Source: JBHIKY01 sp042139015 (GTDB lineage Bacteria > Bacillota > Bacilli > Bacillales > Marinococcaceae). From it: a DNA stretch of 64,000 nt. Both the position numbers and the translations under genes were made by a program. Shown here one piece after another: positions 50,277 to 59,214 of this stretch. The stretch lies in the NCBI RefSeq assembly GCF_042139015.1, contig NZ_JBHIKY010000014.1, forward strand, positions 1-64,000, read 5' to 3'. Numbering within the stretch: position 1 is the stretch's first letter; every line of letters starts with the position of its first letter. Under the pieces are notes generated by a model. That model was not told the origin of the DNA. It saw only the letters and a program-made list of their open reading frames with translations, and searched no databases.

Positions 50277-51386
50277 CTAAAGCTCTGCTTCATTAATGAA
50301 ATCTGGTCTGCTGATAGGTTCTGCAATAACTTCTGCAGCCTCCGCATTCTCGTCACCGGCACCTTCGACGTTCAGATCCACCTGGCCGATGCCTTCAATT
50401 TCGGTGGCAGTCAGAGCAATCGCCTCTAACGCTTCTGCTGCAGTTCCTTTGCCGCCTTCTTCGGAAAGAAGCGACTCATTGAAGGTTAAAGAGACAACAT
50501 TTTTCTTGATAACGGGATCAGCGGCAAGCTCCGTTCCGTCCCGGACGGCATTAAAGAGTTCACTTTCCGAAGACGGACCTTTCGTAAGCTCTTCGATTGC
50601 TGTTTTCAGCATATCTTCTTCTCCCTGGCTTTCTACACGACGGGTGACGGGGACAAAATAAGGATTATCTCCCTGCTGTGATAAAAAGTAGACAGTGACA
50701 CTTTCACTGCTTGTCATATCACTGACCGAGCCGGCCTCTAAATTAATACCGTTTTCTCTGCTGAATCCTTCTCCGATCGGTGTTTTCTCCGCAGGCATCA
50801 TTTCCTGGTCATACCCATTAATCCGGAATTTTACTTCGTCTACATTTTCAAACTGAGTGAGTGTCCATGTCACTGCCTGCAGGATAGCCAGCTCATTTTC
50901 CGGGTTGTAAGATTCGAACTCCGTAGAGAAATCAGCAATCGCGGTGCCATTTTCTTCAAGGTGCACATCTACTGCAGTCTCCGGTGGAAGCACTGCCTGG
51001 AATCCATTCGGTAAAAATGGAGAAACCGGCCCGTCCGTTACCAGGTATTCGAGTGACTGCTTTAATACACTATCCGTTTTTGGGAGGTCAAAGGTTTGTG
51101 GAACTACCTTCCCGTTTTCATCCAGTAAATACAGCTCACGTTTAACCGTTTCTTCCTGTTCTTCTTTTGCTTTATCTTTTGAGTCGTCTTTTTCCTCGGA
51201 AGGCTTTGCTTCTCCCGACTCGTCCGCTTCATGGTCAAACTCTTCCATCAGTTCTTCTTCCGTGAATTCGGTAAGAGAAGCCTCGGATTCTTCAGCGGCT
51301 TCGTCACTGCCCCCGAATCCGCAGCCGTGCAGGATAAGGGGTACGAGCAGGAATGCCGCTGCCCCGAACATTTTTTTCGTTTCCAT
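50277..51386 (-). CDS. gerM: Sporulation/germination lipoprotein GerM
   Basis: GerM is a mother-cell lipoprotein that helps assemble or retain the GerM-SpoIIIAG channel ring during engulfment. The 369-residue protein has a lipoprotein signal with lipobox (LILHGC, Cys22), an acidic Glu/Lys linker (about 28-85) and two GerMN domains (about 95-215 and 235-350). The ribosome-binding site is GGGAGGG. It lies between racE and rph, as in B. subtilis. Confidence 0.93.
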   Translation of the reverse strand: METKKMFGAAAFLLVPLILHGCGFGGSDEAAEESEASLTEFTEEELMEEFDHEADESGEAKPSEEKDDSKDKAKEEQEETVKRELYLLDENGKVVPQTFDLPKTDSVLKQSLEYLVTDGPVSPFLPNGFQAVLPPETAVDVHLEENGTAIADFSTEFESYNPENELAILQAVTWTLTQFENVDEVKFRINGYDQEMMPAEKTPIGEGFSRENGINLEAGSVSDMTSSESVTVYFLSQQGDNPYFVPVTRRVESQGEEDMLKTAIEELTKGPSSESELFNAVRDGTELAADPVIKKNVVSLTFNESLLSEEGGKGTAAEALEAIALTATEIEGIGQVDLNVEGAGDENAEAAEVIAEPISRPDFINEAEL

Positions 51387-51418
51387 CTTCCATTCCCTCC
51401 CATGCTAGTTTGTACTAA

Positions 51419-51447
51419 CATGTATACGAGCTTTCAGAGGAAATAGA
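51419..51447 (-). promoter_or_regulatory. Possible sigma-E-type promoter of gerM
   Basis: TATACATG (51426-51419) resembles the sigma-E -10 CATACANT. TCTATTT (51447-51441), 14 bases upstream, is a weak -35. Confidence 0.35.
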
Positions 51448-51468
51448 CCTTAGATTATTAATCAGGTT

Positions 51469-52275
51469 CTATACTACTTTATCGAGCGAAATAGACTGTA
51501 CATTTTCTGCTTTGCCGTCAAGCCATAGATTAGCAACCTGCTTAAACTGCCGGGCGGATCCCGTTGTATAGAATGCATGATCCGGAGTACGGTTCGACGT
51601 GCATATCATAGCATGATAGTTAAGAAGGGTACTTACCTCACGGGCCGTTTCATCACCAGAAGAAATCAAAGTAACAGACGGTCCGGCAGCTTCACTGATC
51701 ACTTCGTGCAGCAGCGGATAATGGGTACAGCCAAGAATTAATGCATCAAATGCCTTTCCTTTTAATGGCGCCAGTGTCTTTTGAACAATGGAAAGTGCTT
51801 CTTCTCCGCTGCAGATCCCCTGCTCAACTAATGGAACAAAAGGAGGACAGGCAAGACTATCCACTTTAATATGTTCGTTAATGGTCCGCAATGCTTTTTC
51901 ATACGCACCGCTGCGAATCGTTCCTTCCGTGCCGATCACCGCGACATGGTCTTTTTTTGTGACCTTAAGAGCAGAAATGGCACCGGGGAGAATAACCCCG
52001 ACAACCGGAACGGAAAGAGTCTTTTTTACTTCTTCAAGTACAACAGCAGTAGCCGTATTACATGCAATGACAAGCATTTTTATATTTTCCTGAAGCAGGC
52101 GGTGAATCATCTGCCAAGTATAGGTCCGGACCTCTTCAACCGGTCTCGGGCCGTACGGACAGCGGATCGTATCACCTATATATATCATCTCTTCTTTCGG
52201 CAGCTGTCTCGCAATTTCTCTTGCCACGGTCAGTCCGCCGACACCTGAGTCAATTACTCCAATCGGTCTGTCCAA
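51469..52275 (-). CDS. racE: Glutamate racemase
   Basis: This enzyme supplies D-glutamate for peptidoglycan (and poly-gamma-glutamate where made). The 268-residue protein has the two catalytic cysteines in VIACNTATAVVLEE (about 72) and LILGCTHYPLLHE (about 183), with the N-terminal IGVIDSGVGGLTVAREI. It starts with TTG at 52275, with GAGGGA six bases upstream. The gene is named for the B. subtilis neighbour racE; murI is the general name. Confidence 0.95.
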   Translation of the reverse strand: MDRPIGVIDSGVGGLTVAREIARQLPKEEMIYIGDTIRCPYGPRPVEEVRTYTWQMIHRLLQENIKMLVIACNTATAVVLEEVKKTLSVPVVGVILPGAISALKVTKKDHVAVIGTEGTIRSGAYEKALRTINEHIKVDSLACPPFVPLVEQGICSGEEALSIVQKTLAPLKGKAFDALILGCTHYPLLHEVISEAAGPSVTLISSGDETAREVSTLLNYHAMICTSNRTPDHAFYTTGSARQFKQVANLWLDGKAENVQSISLDKVV

Positions 52276-52314
52276 CGTCAGTCCCTCAATTTCTTATTTT
52301 AATAGGTGAAGTTC

Positions 52315-52761
52315 TTACACTTTTTGTTTTTCTGATGTCATAAGACGGTGAAGTAAATCAATGCTGTTGTCGAGAGCCTCGACCTGCTGACTTGAGAAAT
52401 CCTCGAGAATTTCCTGCAGGTAATTCTGGCGTTTTTCAATTACTTCTTTTATGATACGTTCGCCTTTTTCTAGTAAATGAATCCGCACCACCCGCCGGTC
52501 CTTCTGATCCTTTACTCGTTCCACCAGTTCATTTTTCTCCATTCGGTCAATTAAATCAGTTGTCGTGCTGCATGCAAGGTACATATGATTGGAAAGCTCG
52601 CCAATTGTCATATCCCCGTGCTCCTGCAGCCATTGGAGAGCAACGAACTGAGGCGGTGTTATCGGAAATTGATTTAAAATCTCCCGTCCTTTTTGTTTCA
52701 CAATATAAGAAACGTGCCGTAATGATTTTTCAATTCCCGCAACCTCGGTTTGAGTCAGCAT
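52315..52761 (-). CDS. ysmB: MarR-family transcriptional regulator YsmB
   Basis: The 148-residue protein is a MarR-type winged helix: dimerisation helices at both ends, the DNA-recognition helix region LACSTTTDLIDRMEKNELVER (about 61-80) and the wing KDQKDRRVVRIHL. Its target is unknown. It stands upstream of racE, with GGGAGGA before its ATG, in the order ysmB-racE-gerM found in B. subtilis. Confidence 0.9.
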   Translation of the reverse strand: MLTQTEVAGIEKSLRHVSYIVKQKGREILNQFPITPPQFVALQWLQEHGDMTIGELSNHMYLACSTTTDLIDRMEKNELVERVKDQKDRRVVRIHLLEKGERIIKEVIEKRQNYLQEILEDFSSQQVEALDNSIDLLHRLMTSEKQKV

Positions 52762-52908
52762 GATTTTCCTCCCTGTTTTTCGATCATTCTTCTATTCTTA
52801 CTCTTTTTCATTTAATTTTCAAGATATCCGTAAGTAATCGTCACACGTTTGCCTTATATTCTTTCCATTATATTATGCCTTCAACCCAGTGCTGGTGAAG
52901 GAAATAGA

Positions 52909-52947
52909 AAAAGCGCCGCCTCCGACACAGCTCCGGGGCAGCGCTTA
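52909..52947 (-). terminator. Terminator of ptsHI
   Basis: AGCGCTGCC and GGCGGCGCT pair (one bulge), with inner CCGG/CCGG-like pairing, followed by TTTTTC on the minus strand, just after the ptsI stop. Confidence 0.75.
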
Positions 52948-52957
52948 AAAATCAGTA

Positions 52958-54682
52958 TCAGGATAAAATAAAGCCTTTAGACGATACTAATTCTTCCACT
53001 TCATCCGCTGTTGACAGCTGAATTGCTTCATTGGCAAGCTTCTCTGCCTCTGAGCGGGAAATCTTCCGGAGCTGGCTCCGGGCCGGCAGTACAGATGTAG
53101 CGCTCATACTAAATTCATCAAGCCCGAGCCCGAGCAGTAATGGCACAGCCGTTTCTTCTCCAGCCATTTCACCGCACATCCCGGCCCATTTTCCTTCCTT
53201 ATGAGCGGCATCGATTACATTCTTTATGAGTCGCAGAATCGCGGGATGGTACGGCTGATACAAGTGAGCTACTTTTTCACTCATACGGTCAGCGGCCATC
53301 GTATATTGAATCAAGTCGTTTGTTCCAATACTGAAGAAGTCAACTTCCTTAGCGAAGATATCTGCAGCGACAGCAGTAGAAGGTATTTCGACCATAATGC
53401 CGACTTCTACTTTTTCGGACACGTCAATGCCTTCTTTGATCAAATCCTCTTTTACTGCTTCAAGAATTTTTTTTGCCTGTCTTACCTCTTCTACGGAAGC
53501 AACCATAGGAAACATTATCTTCAGATTACCGAAAGCACTTGCTCGAAGCAGTGCGCGGAGCTGAGTTTTGAACATATCGGTTTCTTCAAGGCAAAGACGA
53601 ATCGCCCGGAAGCCGAGAAAAGGATTAAGCTCTTTCGGGAGGTTCAAATAAGGAAGCTCTTTATCTCCACCGATATCAAGCGTCCGGATGACAACCGGCC
53701 TGCCTTCCATCCGGCTCAATACTTCTTTATAAGCTTCAAACTGCTCTTCTTCTGTCGGGAGCTCATCTCTGCCCATGTAAAGAAATTCGGTACGGTATAA
53801 GCCAATGCCTTCTGCTCCATTGGAAAGTACACCTTCCATGTCTCCAGGCGTACCAATGTTTGCGGCAAGCTCGACCCGATGGTCATCCGTTGTTACGGAA
53901 GGTTCGTTAATAAGCTTTGCCCACTCCTGTTTCTGCTTATTAAATTCCTCGAGTCTCTCTTTGAAGGCTGCAATGGTATTATCATCTGGATGAAGGACAA
54001 CCTCCCCTTCCATTCCATCAATGATCACTAAGTCTCCTGTTTTGACAGTGCTGGTGACATTTTTGGTTCCAACCACTGCCGGTATTTCCATAGATCGAGC
54101 CATAATGGCAGAATGAGAAGTGCGTCCGCCGATATCTGTAGCGAAGCCGCGGATGTATTCAAGATTCAACTGAGCCGTATCCGACGGAGTCAGGTCTTCT
54201 GCAATTACGACCGTTTCCTCATCGATCAAAGCAAGGTTGGTATTCTCCATACCGAGAAGGTGCAGCAGAACGCGTTTGGATACATCGCGTATGTCAGCAG
54301 CACGTTCCTTCATGTATTCATTCTCCATGCTTTCAAACATAGCGACAAACGTATCCGAAATCTCTTTCATTGCAAATTCCGCATTTACATTTTCCTCGCT
54401 GATTTTAGAGGATACGCCATCGACAATTTCCGGGTCCTCAAGCACAAGTAAATGGGCAGAAAAAATTTCTGCTTTGTCTTCTCCCATTTCTTTGTATGTC
54501 TTTTCTTTTATGGCCAGCAGTTCGTTTTTGGACTTTTTGACCGCTTCATTAAAACGACCGATTTCTTCTTGCGAATCATCGGTCGTTTTTCTTTGGATGT
54601 CCATATCAGGCTGTTCTAAAACAAAAGCTTTTGCAATAGCAATGCCTTTAGAAGCGGCGATGCCTGTTAAGCTTTCAGCCAT
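52958..54682 (-). CDS. ptsI: Phosphoenolpyruvate-protein phosphotransferase (PTS Enzyme I)
   Basis: Enzyme I takes phosphate from PEP and passes it to HPr. The 574-residue protein has the active histidine in DIGGRTSHSAIMARS (about residue 190), the HPr-binding helical domain, and the C-terminal PEP-binding barrel with GIGLYRTEFLYMGR (about 294), FFSIGTNDLIQYTMAADR (about 440) and the catalytic Cys in AGMCGEMAG (about 500). It overlaps the ptsH stop by one base (TAATG). The gene pair is inserted between ysmB and gerE. Confidence 0.96.
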   Translation of the reverse strand: MAESLTGIAASKGIAIAKAFVLEQPDMDIQRKTTDDSQEEIGRFNEAVKKSKNELLAIKEKTYKEMGEDKAEIFSAHLLVLEDPEIVDGVSSKISEENVNAEFAMKEISDTFVAMFESMENEYMKERAADIRDVSKRVLLHLLGMENTNLALIDEETVVIAEDLTPSDTAQLNLEYIRGFATDIGGRTSHSAIMARSMEIPAVVGTKNVTSTVKTGDLVIIDGMEGEVVLHPDDNTIAAFKERLEEFNKQKQEWAKLINEPSVTTDDHRVELAANIGTPGDMEGVLSNGAEGIGLYRTEFLYMGRDELPTEEEQFEAYKEVLSRMEGRPVVIRTLDIGGDKELPYLNLPKELNPFLGFRAIRLCLEETDMFKTQLRALLRASAFGNLKIMFPMVASVEEVRQAKKILEAVKEDLIKEGIDVSEKVEVGIMVEIPSTAVAADIFAKEVDFFSIGTNDLIQYTMAADRMSEKVAHLYQPYHPAILRLIKNVIDAAHKEGKWAGMCGEMAGEETAVPLLLGLGLDEFSMSATSVLPARSQLRKISRSEAEKLANEAIQLSTADEVEELVSSKGFILS

Positions 54683-54945
54683 TATTCTCCTAGCCCTTCT
54701 TTCACTACTTCTTCTACTGCAGCCATGGCTTCTTTTTCATCAGAGCCTTCCACTTTGATAGTTACATCAGAGCCTTTGCCGACACCAAGTGACATAACAC
54801 CCATAATAGATTTAAGGTTCACGGATTTACCATTGTATTCAAGTGTAATGTCAGATGCAAACTGTCCTGCTTTGTTTACCAACTGGGTAGCCGGACGTGC
54901 GTGAATTCCTGTGTCATTTGTGATTGTGAAAGTTTTTTGTTCCAT
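54682..54945 (-). CDS. ptsH: Phosphocarrier protein HPr
   Basis: HPr is the general PTS phosphocarrier; its Ser46-phosphorylated form is the CcpA corepressor. The 87-residue protein has His15 in DTGIHARPATQLV and the regulatory Ser46 in NLKSIMGVMSLG, so both functions should be intact. AGGGGAT precedes the ATG, and a sigma-A promoter is at 54985-55013. Confidence 0.97.
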   Translation of the reverse strand: MEQKTFTITNDTGIHARPATQLVNKAGQFASDITLEYNGKSVNLKSIMGVMSLGVGKGSDVTIKVEGSDEKEAMAAVEEVVKEGLGE

Positions 54946-54984
54946 TTTCTTATCCCCTTTTCAATTAGTAATATCGCTTACATA

Positions 54985-55013
54985 AACATACTAAGGACTC
55001 TGCCTCAGGTCAA
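54985..55013 (-). promoter_or_regulatory. Sigma-A promoter of ptsHI
   Basis: TTGACC (55013-55008) and TATGTT (54990-54985) are 17 bases apart on the minus strand, 40 bp before ptsH. Confidence 0.65.
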
Positions 55014-55284
55014 GCGGAAGTTGTCAGCTTTCTATTACGTTACCACCAACGCGCCGAATTAAACCAACATTCTTGAATTCAGCGGCTTCCATCACATTAA
55101 AAAAGACATGAGCAAGCTCAGAAGGAAGGAACAGGAGCTGTTCACAAAAACAGCGGCTGTAAAAACTCTCTGAGCATTTACTCATGCCTGATCGTATCAG
55201 TAACACGTAAATGGATAGATATGGTGTAGTGATAGCAGCTTTTCAACTAAACGGTATTATAACATTCATAATCCACGACTTCAA

Positions 55285-55319
55285 GAAAAAATACCGGCCT
55301 TCAACATGGAAAGCCGGCA
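55285..55319 (-). terminator. Terminator of gerE
   Basis: GCCGGC and GCCGGT pair across a loop of about 15 bases, followed by ATTTTTT on the minus strand. Confidence 0.75.
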
Positions 55320-55324
55320 GACTG

Positions 55325-55549
55325 TTAAATTGTCAATTCTCCCATCCGTATCAATTCGATAACAGCTTGAGATCGCCCCTTGACACCCAATTTCTGCATT
55401 GTGTTTGAAATATGATTACGCACAGTTTTTTCACTAATAAATAATTGGGCTGCAATTTCTTTTGTGGTCTTATCCTGTACTAATAACTCAAAGACTTCCC
55501 GCTCTCTTTTTGTTAAAACGGAACGGTAGCCTCTATCCAACTCCCTCAA
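55325..55549 (-). CDS. gerE: Late mother-cell transcription factor GerE
   Basis: GerE is a LuxR-type HTH protein that adjusts sigma-K-dependent coat gene expression. The 74-residue protein is a single HTH domain: LTKREREVFELLVQDKTTKE, then LFISEKTVRNHISNTMQKLG and SQAVIELIRMGEL, nearly identical to B. subtilis GerE as I remember it. It starts with TTG at 55549, with AAAGGGTGA six bases upstream. A sigma-K-type promoter lies at 55635-55661. Confidence 0.96.
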   Translation of the reverse strand: MRELDRGYRSVLTKREREVFELLVQDKTTKEIAAQLFISEKTVRNHISNTMQKLGVKGRSQAVIELIRMGELTI

Positions 55550-55634
55550 ATGGCTTCACCCTTTCCTGGCAAGGCTGTCTCCGTTTGTAACTTTCTATCG
55601 AAAGAGCCGGAGGAAGAAAAGAATATAGTCGCAA

Positions 55635-55661
55635 TATACTATGCTCAAAGCATTTGATTGT
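55635..55661 (-). promoter_or_regulatory. Sigma-K promoter of gerE
   Basis: On the minus strand CATAGTATA (55643-55635) is a perfect CATANNNTA -10, and AC (55661-55660) lies 16 bases upstream. gerE is a known sigma-K gene. Confidence 0.75.
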
Positions 55662-55789
55662 GCAGAAATACAAGGATTTTCACATAACTCTGATAAAGAA
55701 TAAGAGTTCGGAAAGCCGCGTATGGGTGTTTTAACTAAAATCCTGCCGGACAGCCCGCGACGGACGTGCTAGTGTCGATGATGTTGGCC

Positions 55790-55908
55790 ACAAGACGTTG
55801 CCGGTTTTAATCGACCTGGCGTCTCGTTTGCCCGGCCCTAATCAACCATCTTTTTGTAAAGGGGTAATCATACACATATCTATCCGTAATTGAAAATTAT
55901 CAGCAGCG
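55790..55908. repeat. Degraded copy C of the GGCTGCTGAAAAAGT element
   Basis: The stretch contains GTCTCGTTTGCCCGG, AATCAACCATC, AATCATACACAT and CCGTAATTGAAAATTATCAGCAGC in the same order as copy A. The identity is low, so the call is tentative. Confidence 0.35.
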
Positions 55909-55969
55909 ATTTTAGCATATAGCTGCTTTAAGAAAATCCCAGCGGAGCAGTTAAGGCACTATTAAAAAT

Positions 55970-56012
55970 AAAAAATCCCCGCTCCCGCGGTGTTAACGCG
56001 AAAACAGGGAAA
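55970..56012 (-). terminator. Terminator of sdhCAB
   Basis: CCCTGTTTTCGCG pairs imperfectly with CGCGGGAGCGGGG around TTAACAC, followed by ATTTTTT on the minus strand. Confidence 0.65.
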
Positions 56013-56029
56013 GTATTCTGTACTTATTT

Positions 56030-56791
56030 TTACGTCCGGTCGCTGCCGAAGAAATTTTTGAACGATTGAAGTGCAGTGTCGCGGTTTAATGCGGCAATGG
56101 AAGTTGTCAAAGGAATTCCTTTTGGACATGACTGCACGCAGTTCTGAGAGTTACCACAGTTCGCAAGTCCTCCATCTCCCATTAACGCCTCAAGACGTTC
56201 TGATTTGTTCATTTCACCTGTCGGGTGGGCGTTAAAGAGCCGCACCTGGGAAAGTGCTGCAGGTCCAATGAACTCAGAATTGTCATTCACGTTCGGACAT
56301 GCCTCCAGGCACACACCGCAGGTCATGCATTTTGACAGCTCGTAGGCCCACTGCCGTTTGTTTTCAGCCATTCTCGGACCAGGACCAAGATCATACGTCC
56401 CGTCAATCGGAATCCATGCTTTGACCCGCTTCAGAGAATCAAACATTCTGCTGCGGTCCACCATCAGGTCCCGGATCACCGGAAAGGTTTTCATCGGTTC
56501 AAGCCGGATCGGCTGCTCGAGTTGATCCACAAGCGCAGTACAGGATTGACGGGGCTTACCGTTAATGATCATCGAACATGCACCGCATACTTCCTCCAGA
56601 CAGTTCATATCCCAGATAACGGGGGACGTCGGGTTGCCGTTTGCATCGACAGGGTTTCGACGGACTTCCATTAGAGCAGAGATGACGTTCATATTCGGAC
56701 GGTGCTCTAATTCAAATTCCTGGGTATAGGAATCCTCATCCGGTCCTTCCTGGCGAGTAATTATAAAACGTACTTTTTTTGCTTCACTCAT
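56030..56791 (-). CDS. sdhB: Succinate dehydrogenase iron-sulfur subunit
   Basis: SdhB carries electrons from SdhA to the membrane haem subunit. The 253-residue protein has the [2Fe-2S] cysteines in MNCLEEVCGACSMI plus the later SC of PRQSC, the [4Fe-4S] motif CMTCGVCLEACP (about 160) and the [3Fe-4S]/4Fe region CGNSQNCVQSCPKGIP (about 217). Its ATG overlaps the sdhA stop by one base (TAATG). Confidence 0.96.
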   Translation of the reverse strand: MSEAKKVRFIITRQEGPDEDSYTQEFELEHRPNMNVISALMEVRRNPVDANGNPTSPVIWDMNCLEEVCGACSMIINGKPRQSCTALVDQLEQPIRLEPMKTFPVIRDLMVDRSRMFDSLKRVKAWIPIDGTYDLGPGPRMAENKRQWAYELSKCMTCGVCLEACPNVNDNSEFIGPAALSQVRLFNAHPTGEMNKSERLEALMGDGGLANCGNSQNCVQSCPKGIPLTTSIAALNRDTALQSFKNFFGSDRT

Positions 56792-58569
56792 TAATTACCA
56801 GCTCCTTGTTTATTGCCTGCCTTTTTCTTCGAATAGTCACGCTTACGAGGTTTAATCAAGGAAACATCTACATCTTCGAATTCAAAATCAGGACCATTTT
56901 TAGCCGGGTTGTATTTTGCCTTCGTCGTCTTCAGGAATTCTTCGTCATTCCGTTCAGGAAATTCCGGCTTGAAATGAGCTCCGCGGCTTTCATTACGGTT
57001 ATAGGCACCAAGGGTCATCACCCGTGCGAGATTCAGCATGCCTCCGAGCTGACGAGTAAAGGAAGCAGCCTGGTTGCTCCATTTTGCCGTATCGTTAATA
57101 TTCACGTTTTCCAGACGCTCGCTCAATTCCTGAATCTTTTCATCGGTCTGGAGAAGCTTCTCATTTTCACGAACAACCGTAACGTTCGCAGTCATCCACT
57201 CCCCAAGCTCTTTATGAAGGACATAGGCGTTTTCACTGCCATCTTTATTCATAATTCCATCGAACTTTTCCTGTTCCTTCTTTTGCTGGGCATCGAAAAC
57301 AGATGAGGAGAGATCCTCCGATGATTTTTCGAGGCCGTTTAAATATTCTACTGCTTTTGGACCTGCAACCATTCCGCCGTAAATCGCAGATACGAGCGAA
57401 TTGGCACCAAGACGGTTTGCTCCGTGCTGGGAATAATCACATTCGCCTGCGGCAAACAAACCTGGAATATTGGTCATTTGATCATAGTCGATCCACATGC
57501 CGCCCATCGAATAATGTACAGCAGGGAATATCTTCATTGGTACTTTACGAGGGTCATCTCCCATAAACTTCTCGTAAATCTCCATGATGCCACCAAGCTT
57601 GATGTCAAGCTCCTTTGGATCCTTATGGGAAAGATCAAGGTAAACCATGTTTTCACCATTGACGCCGAGTTTCTGATTCACGCAGACGTCGAATATTTCA
57701 CGTGTTGCGATATCACGCGGCACAAGGTTACCATACGCCGGATATTTCTCTTCGAGGAAGTACCATGGCTTTCCGTCCTTATACGTCCAAACTCGTCCGC
57801 CTTCACCACGTGCTGATTCACTCATAAGACGAAGCTTGTCATCACCGGGAATTGCTGTCGGATGAATCTGAATAAATTCACCGTTGGCATAGTATACTCC
57901 CTGTTCGTATAAAGAGGCTGCCGCATAGCCTGTATTAATCACCGAGTTGGTGGATTTTCCAAAAATAATGCCAGGACCGCCAGTGGCCATAATGACTGCA
58001 TCACCACGGAACGTTTCAATTTCCATCGAGCGGAGGTTCTGTACACTTACGCCGCGGCAGACCTGATCTTCATCTAAAACAGCGGAAAGAAATTCCCAGC
58101 CCTCATATTTATTGACCAGTCCGGCTACCTCATAGCGGCGGACCTGTTCATCAAGTGCGTAAAGAAGCTGCTGGCCGGTTGTTGCACCGGCAAAAGCTGT
58201 ACGGTGGTGCTGAGTTCCTCCAAAGCGGCGGAAATCGAGGAGACCTTCCGGCGTCCGGTTAAACATAACGCCCATTCGGTCCATCAGATGAATAATTCCA
58301 GGGGCCGCTTCACACATTGCTTTTACTGGAGGCTGGTTTGCGAGAAAGTCGCCGCCATAAACAGAGTCATCAAAGTGCTCCCAGGGAGAATCTCCTTCCC
58401 CTTTCGTATTCAGCGCTCCATTAATACCGCCCTGAGCACAGACAGAGTGAGAACGTTTCACCGGTACGAGCGAAAACAAATCTACCTGAACGCCTGCTTC
58501 AGCTGCTTTTATTGTCGCCATCAGTCCTGCGAGGCCGCCGCCGACTACGATAACTTTACCATTGCTCAT
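56791..58569 (-). CDS. sdhA: Succinate dehydrogenase flavoprotein subunit
   Basis: SdhA oxidises succinate with covalent FAD. The 592-residue protein has the FAD-binding VIVVGGGLAGLMATIKAAEA (5-24), the flavinylation region KRSHSVCAQGGINGAL, the substrate region GGTQHHRTAFAGATTG and GEGGRVW, and the second FAD motif FAAGECDYSQHGANRLGANS. The ATG at 58569 is chosen because AAGGAGTG lies upstream; the frame extends four codons further. Confidence 0.96.
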   Translation of the reverse strand: MSNGKVIVVGGGLAGLMATIKAAEAGVQVDLFSLVPVKRSHSVCAQGGINGALNTKGEGDSPWEHFDDSVYGGDFLANQPPVKAMCEAAPGIIHLMDRMGVMFNRTPEGLLDFRRFGGTQHHRTAFAGATTGQQLLYALDEQVRRYEVAGLVNKYEGWEFLSAVLDEDQVCRGVSVQNLRSMEIETFRGDAVIMATGGPGIIFGKSTNSVINTGYAAASLYEQGVYYANGEFIQIHPTAIPGDDKLRLMSESARGEGGRVWTYKDGKPWYFLEEKYPAYGNLVPRDIATREIFDVCVNQKLGVNGENMVYLDLSHKDPKELDIKLGGIMEIYEKFMGDDPRKVPMKIFPAVHYSMGGMWIDYDQMTNIPGLFAAGECDYSQHGANRLGANSLVSAIYGGMVAGPKAVEYLNGLEKSSEDLSSSVFDAQQKKEQEKFDGIMNKDGSENAYVLHKELGEWMTANVTVVRENEKLLQTDEKIQELSERLENVNINDTAKWSNQAASFTRQLGGMLNLARVMTLGAYNRNESRGAHFKPEFPERNDEEFLKTTKAKYNPAKNGPDFEFEDVDVSLIKPRKRDYSKKKAGNKQGAGN

Positions 58570-58584
58570 AAAAAGACCCACTCC

Positions 58585-59214
58585 TTACATATTCGCTAAG
58601 CTTGGGTCGATGAAAGCGAAGATTGCTCTCATGCCCATAAAGGACAGAACGAGAAAAATGCCGACTGTCGCATACGTTGCAAGCTGCTGTGAACGAGGGC
58701 TCACAGTAATTCCCCAGGAAACGAGAAATGACCAGAGTCCATTAGAAAAATGAAATGTCGCAGACAGGACACCGACAATATAGAAGACAAGCATAAAATT
58801 ACTGCTTAAAATATCTGCCATCATGTCATAGTTGACATCTGCGCCAAAGGAAGCTTGAATTCTTGTCTGCCATACGTGCCACGAAATGAATACAAGCAGG
58901 ATCACTCCGGTAATACGCTGGGCCAGAAACATCCAGTTCCTGAAATAGCCATAGCGCTTTGTATTACTTTTTCCTTGAAACGCTATGTAAAGTCCATAAA
59001 TTGCGTGGAACAGCAGAGGAAGAAATATAATAAAAATTTCCAATGCATAGCGCAGCGGCAAGCTTTCCATAAAATGAGCCGCAGCGTTAAATGATTCTGC
59101 TCCACGAGTTGCGAAATGATTGACCGTCAGATGCTGGATAAGAAAAATTCCGACCGGTATAACACCGAGCAGGGAATGCAGTCTGCGGTTAAAAAATTCA
59201 CGATTTTCAGCCAT
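58585..59214 (-). CDS. sdhC: Succinate dehydrogenase cytochrome b558 subunit
   Basis: SdhC anchors the complex and carries two haems for menaquinone reduction. The 209-residue protein has five membrane segments and histidines placed as in the B. subtilis cytochrome b558 (NRRLHSLLGVIPVGIFLIQH near the start, PLLFHAIYGLYI, VFISWHVWQT, SATFHFSNGLW). It is first in sdhCAB. The leader ahead of it is unusually long (about 280 nt from the predicted promoter). Confidence 0.95.
   Translation of the reverse strand: MAENREFFNRRLHSLLGVIPVGIFLIQHLTVNHFATRGAESFNAAAHFMESLPLRYALEIFIIFLPLLFHAIYGLYIAFQGKSNTKRYGYFRNWMFLAQRITGVILLVFISWHVWQTRIQASFGADVNYDMMADILSSNFMLVFYIVGVLSATFHFSNGLWSFLVSWGITVSPRSQQLATYATVGIFLVLSFMGMRAIFAFIDPSLANM

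Larger units (their letters stand above)
54946..55324. other. Interval between ptsH and gerE
   Basis: The 379-bp gap holds the ptsHI promoter and the gerE terminator. A 60-codon frame at 55024-55206 (minus) has no ribosome-binding site and is not called. Confidence 0.6.
55550..56029. other. Interval between gerE and sdhB
   Basis: This 480-bp gap holds the gerE promoter, a degraded repeat copy (about 55790-55908) and the sdh terminator. I see no gene. Confidence 0.6.

Noticed and set aside
55024..55206. 60-codon minus-strand frame between ptsH and gerE
   Set aside because: It has no ribosome-binding site and unusual composition, and it crosses the region just upstream of the ptsHI promoter.
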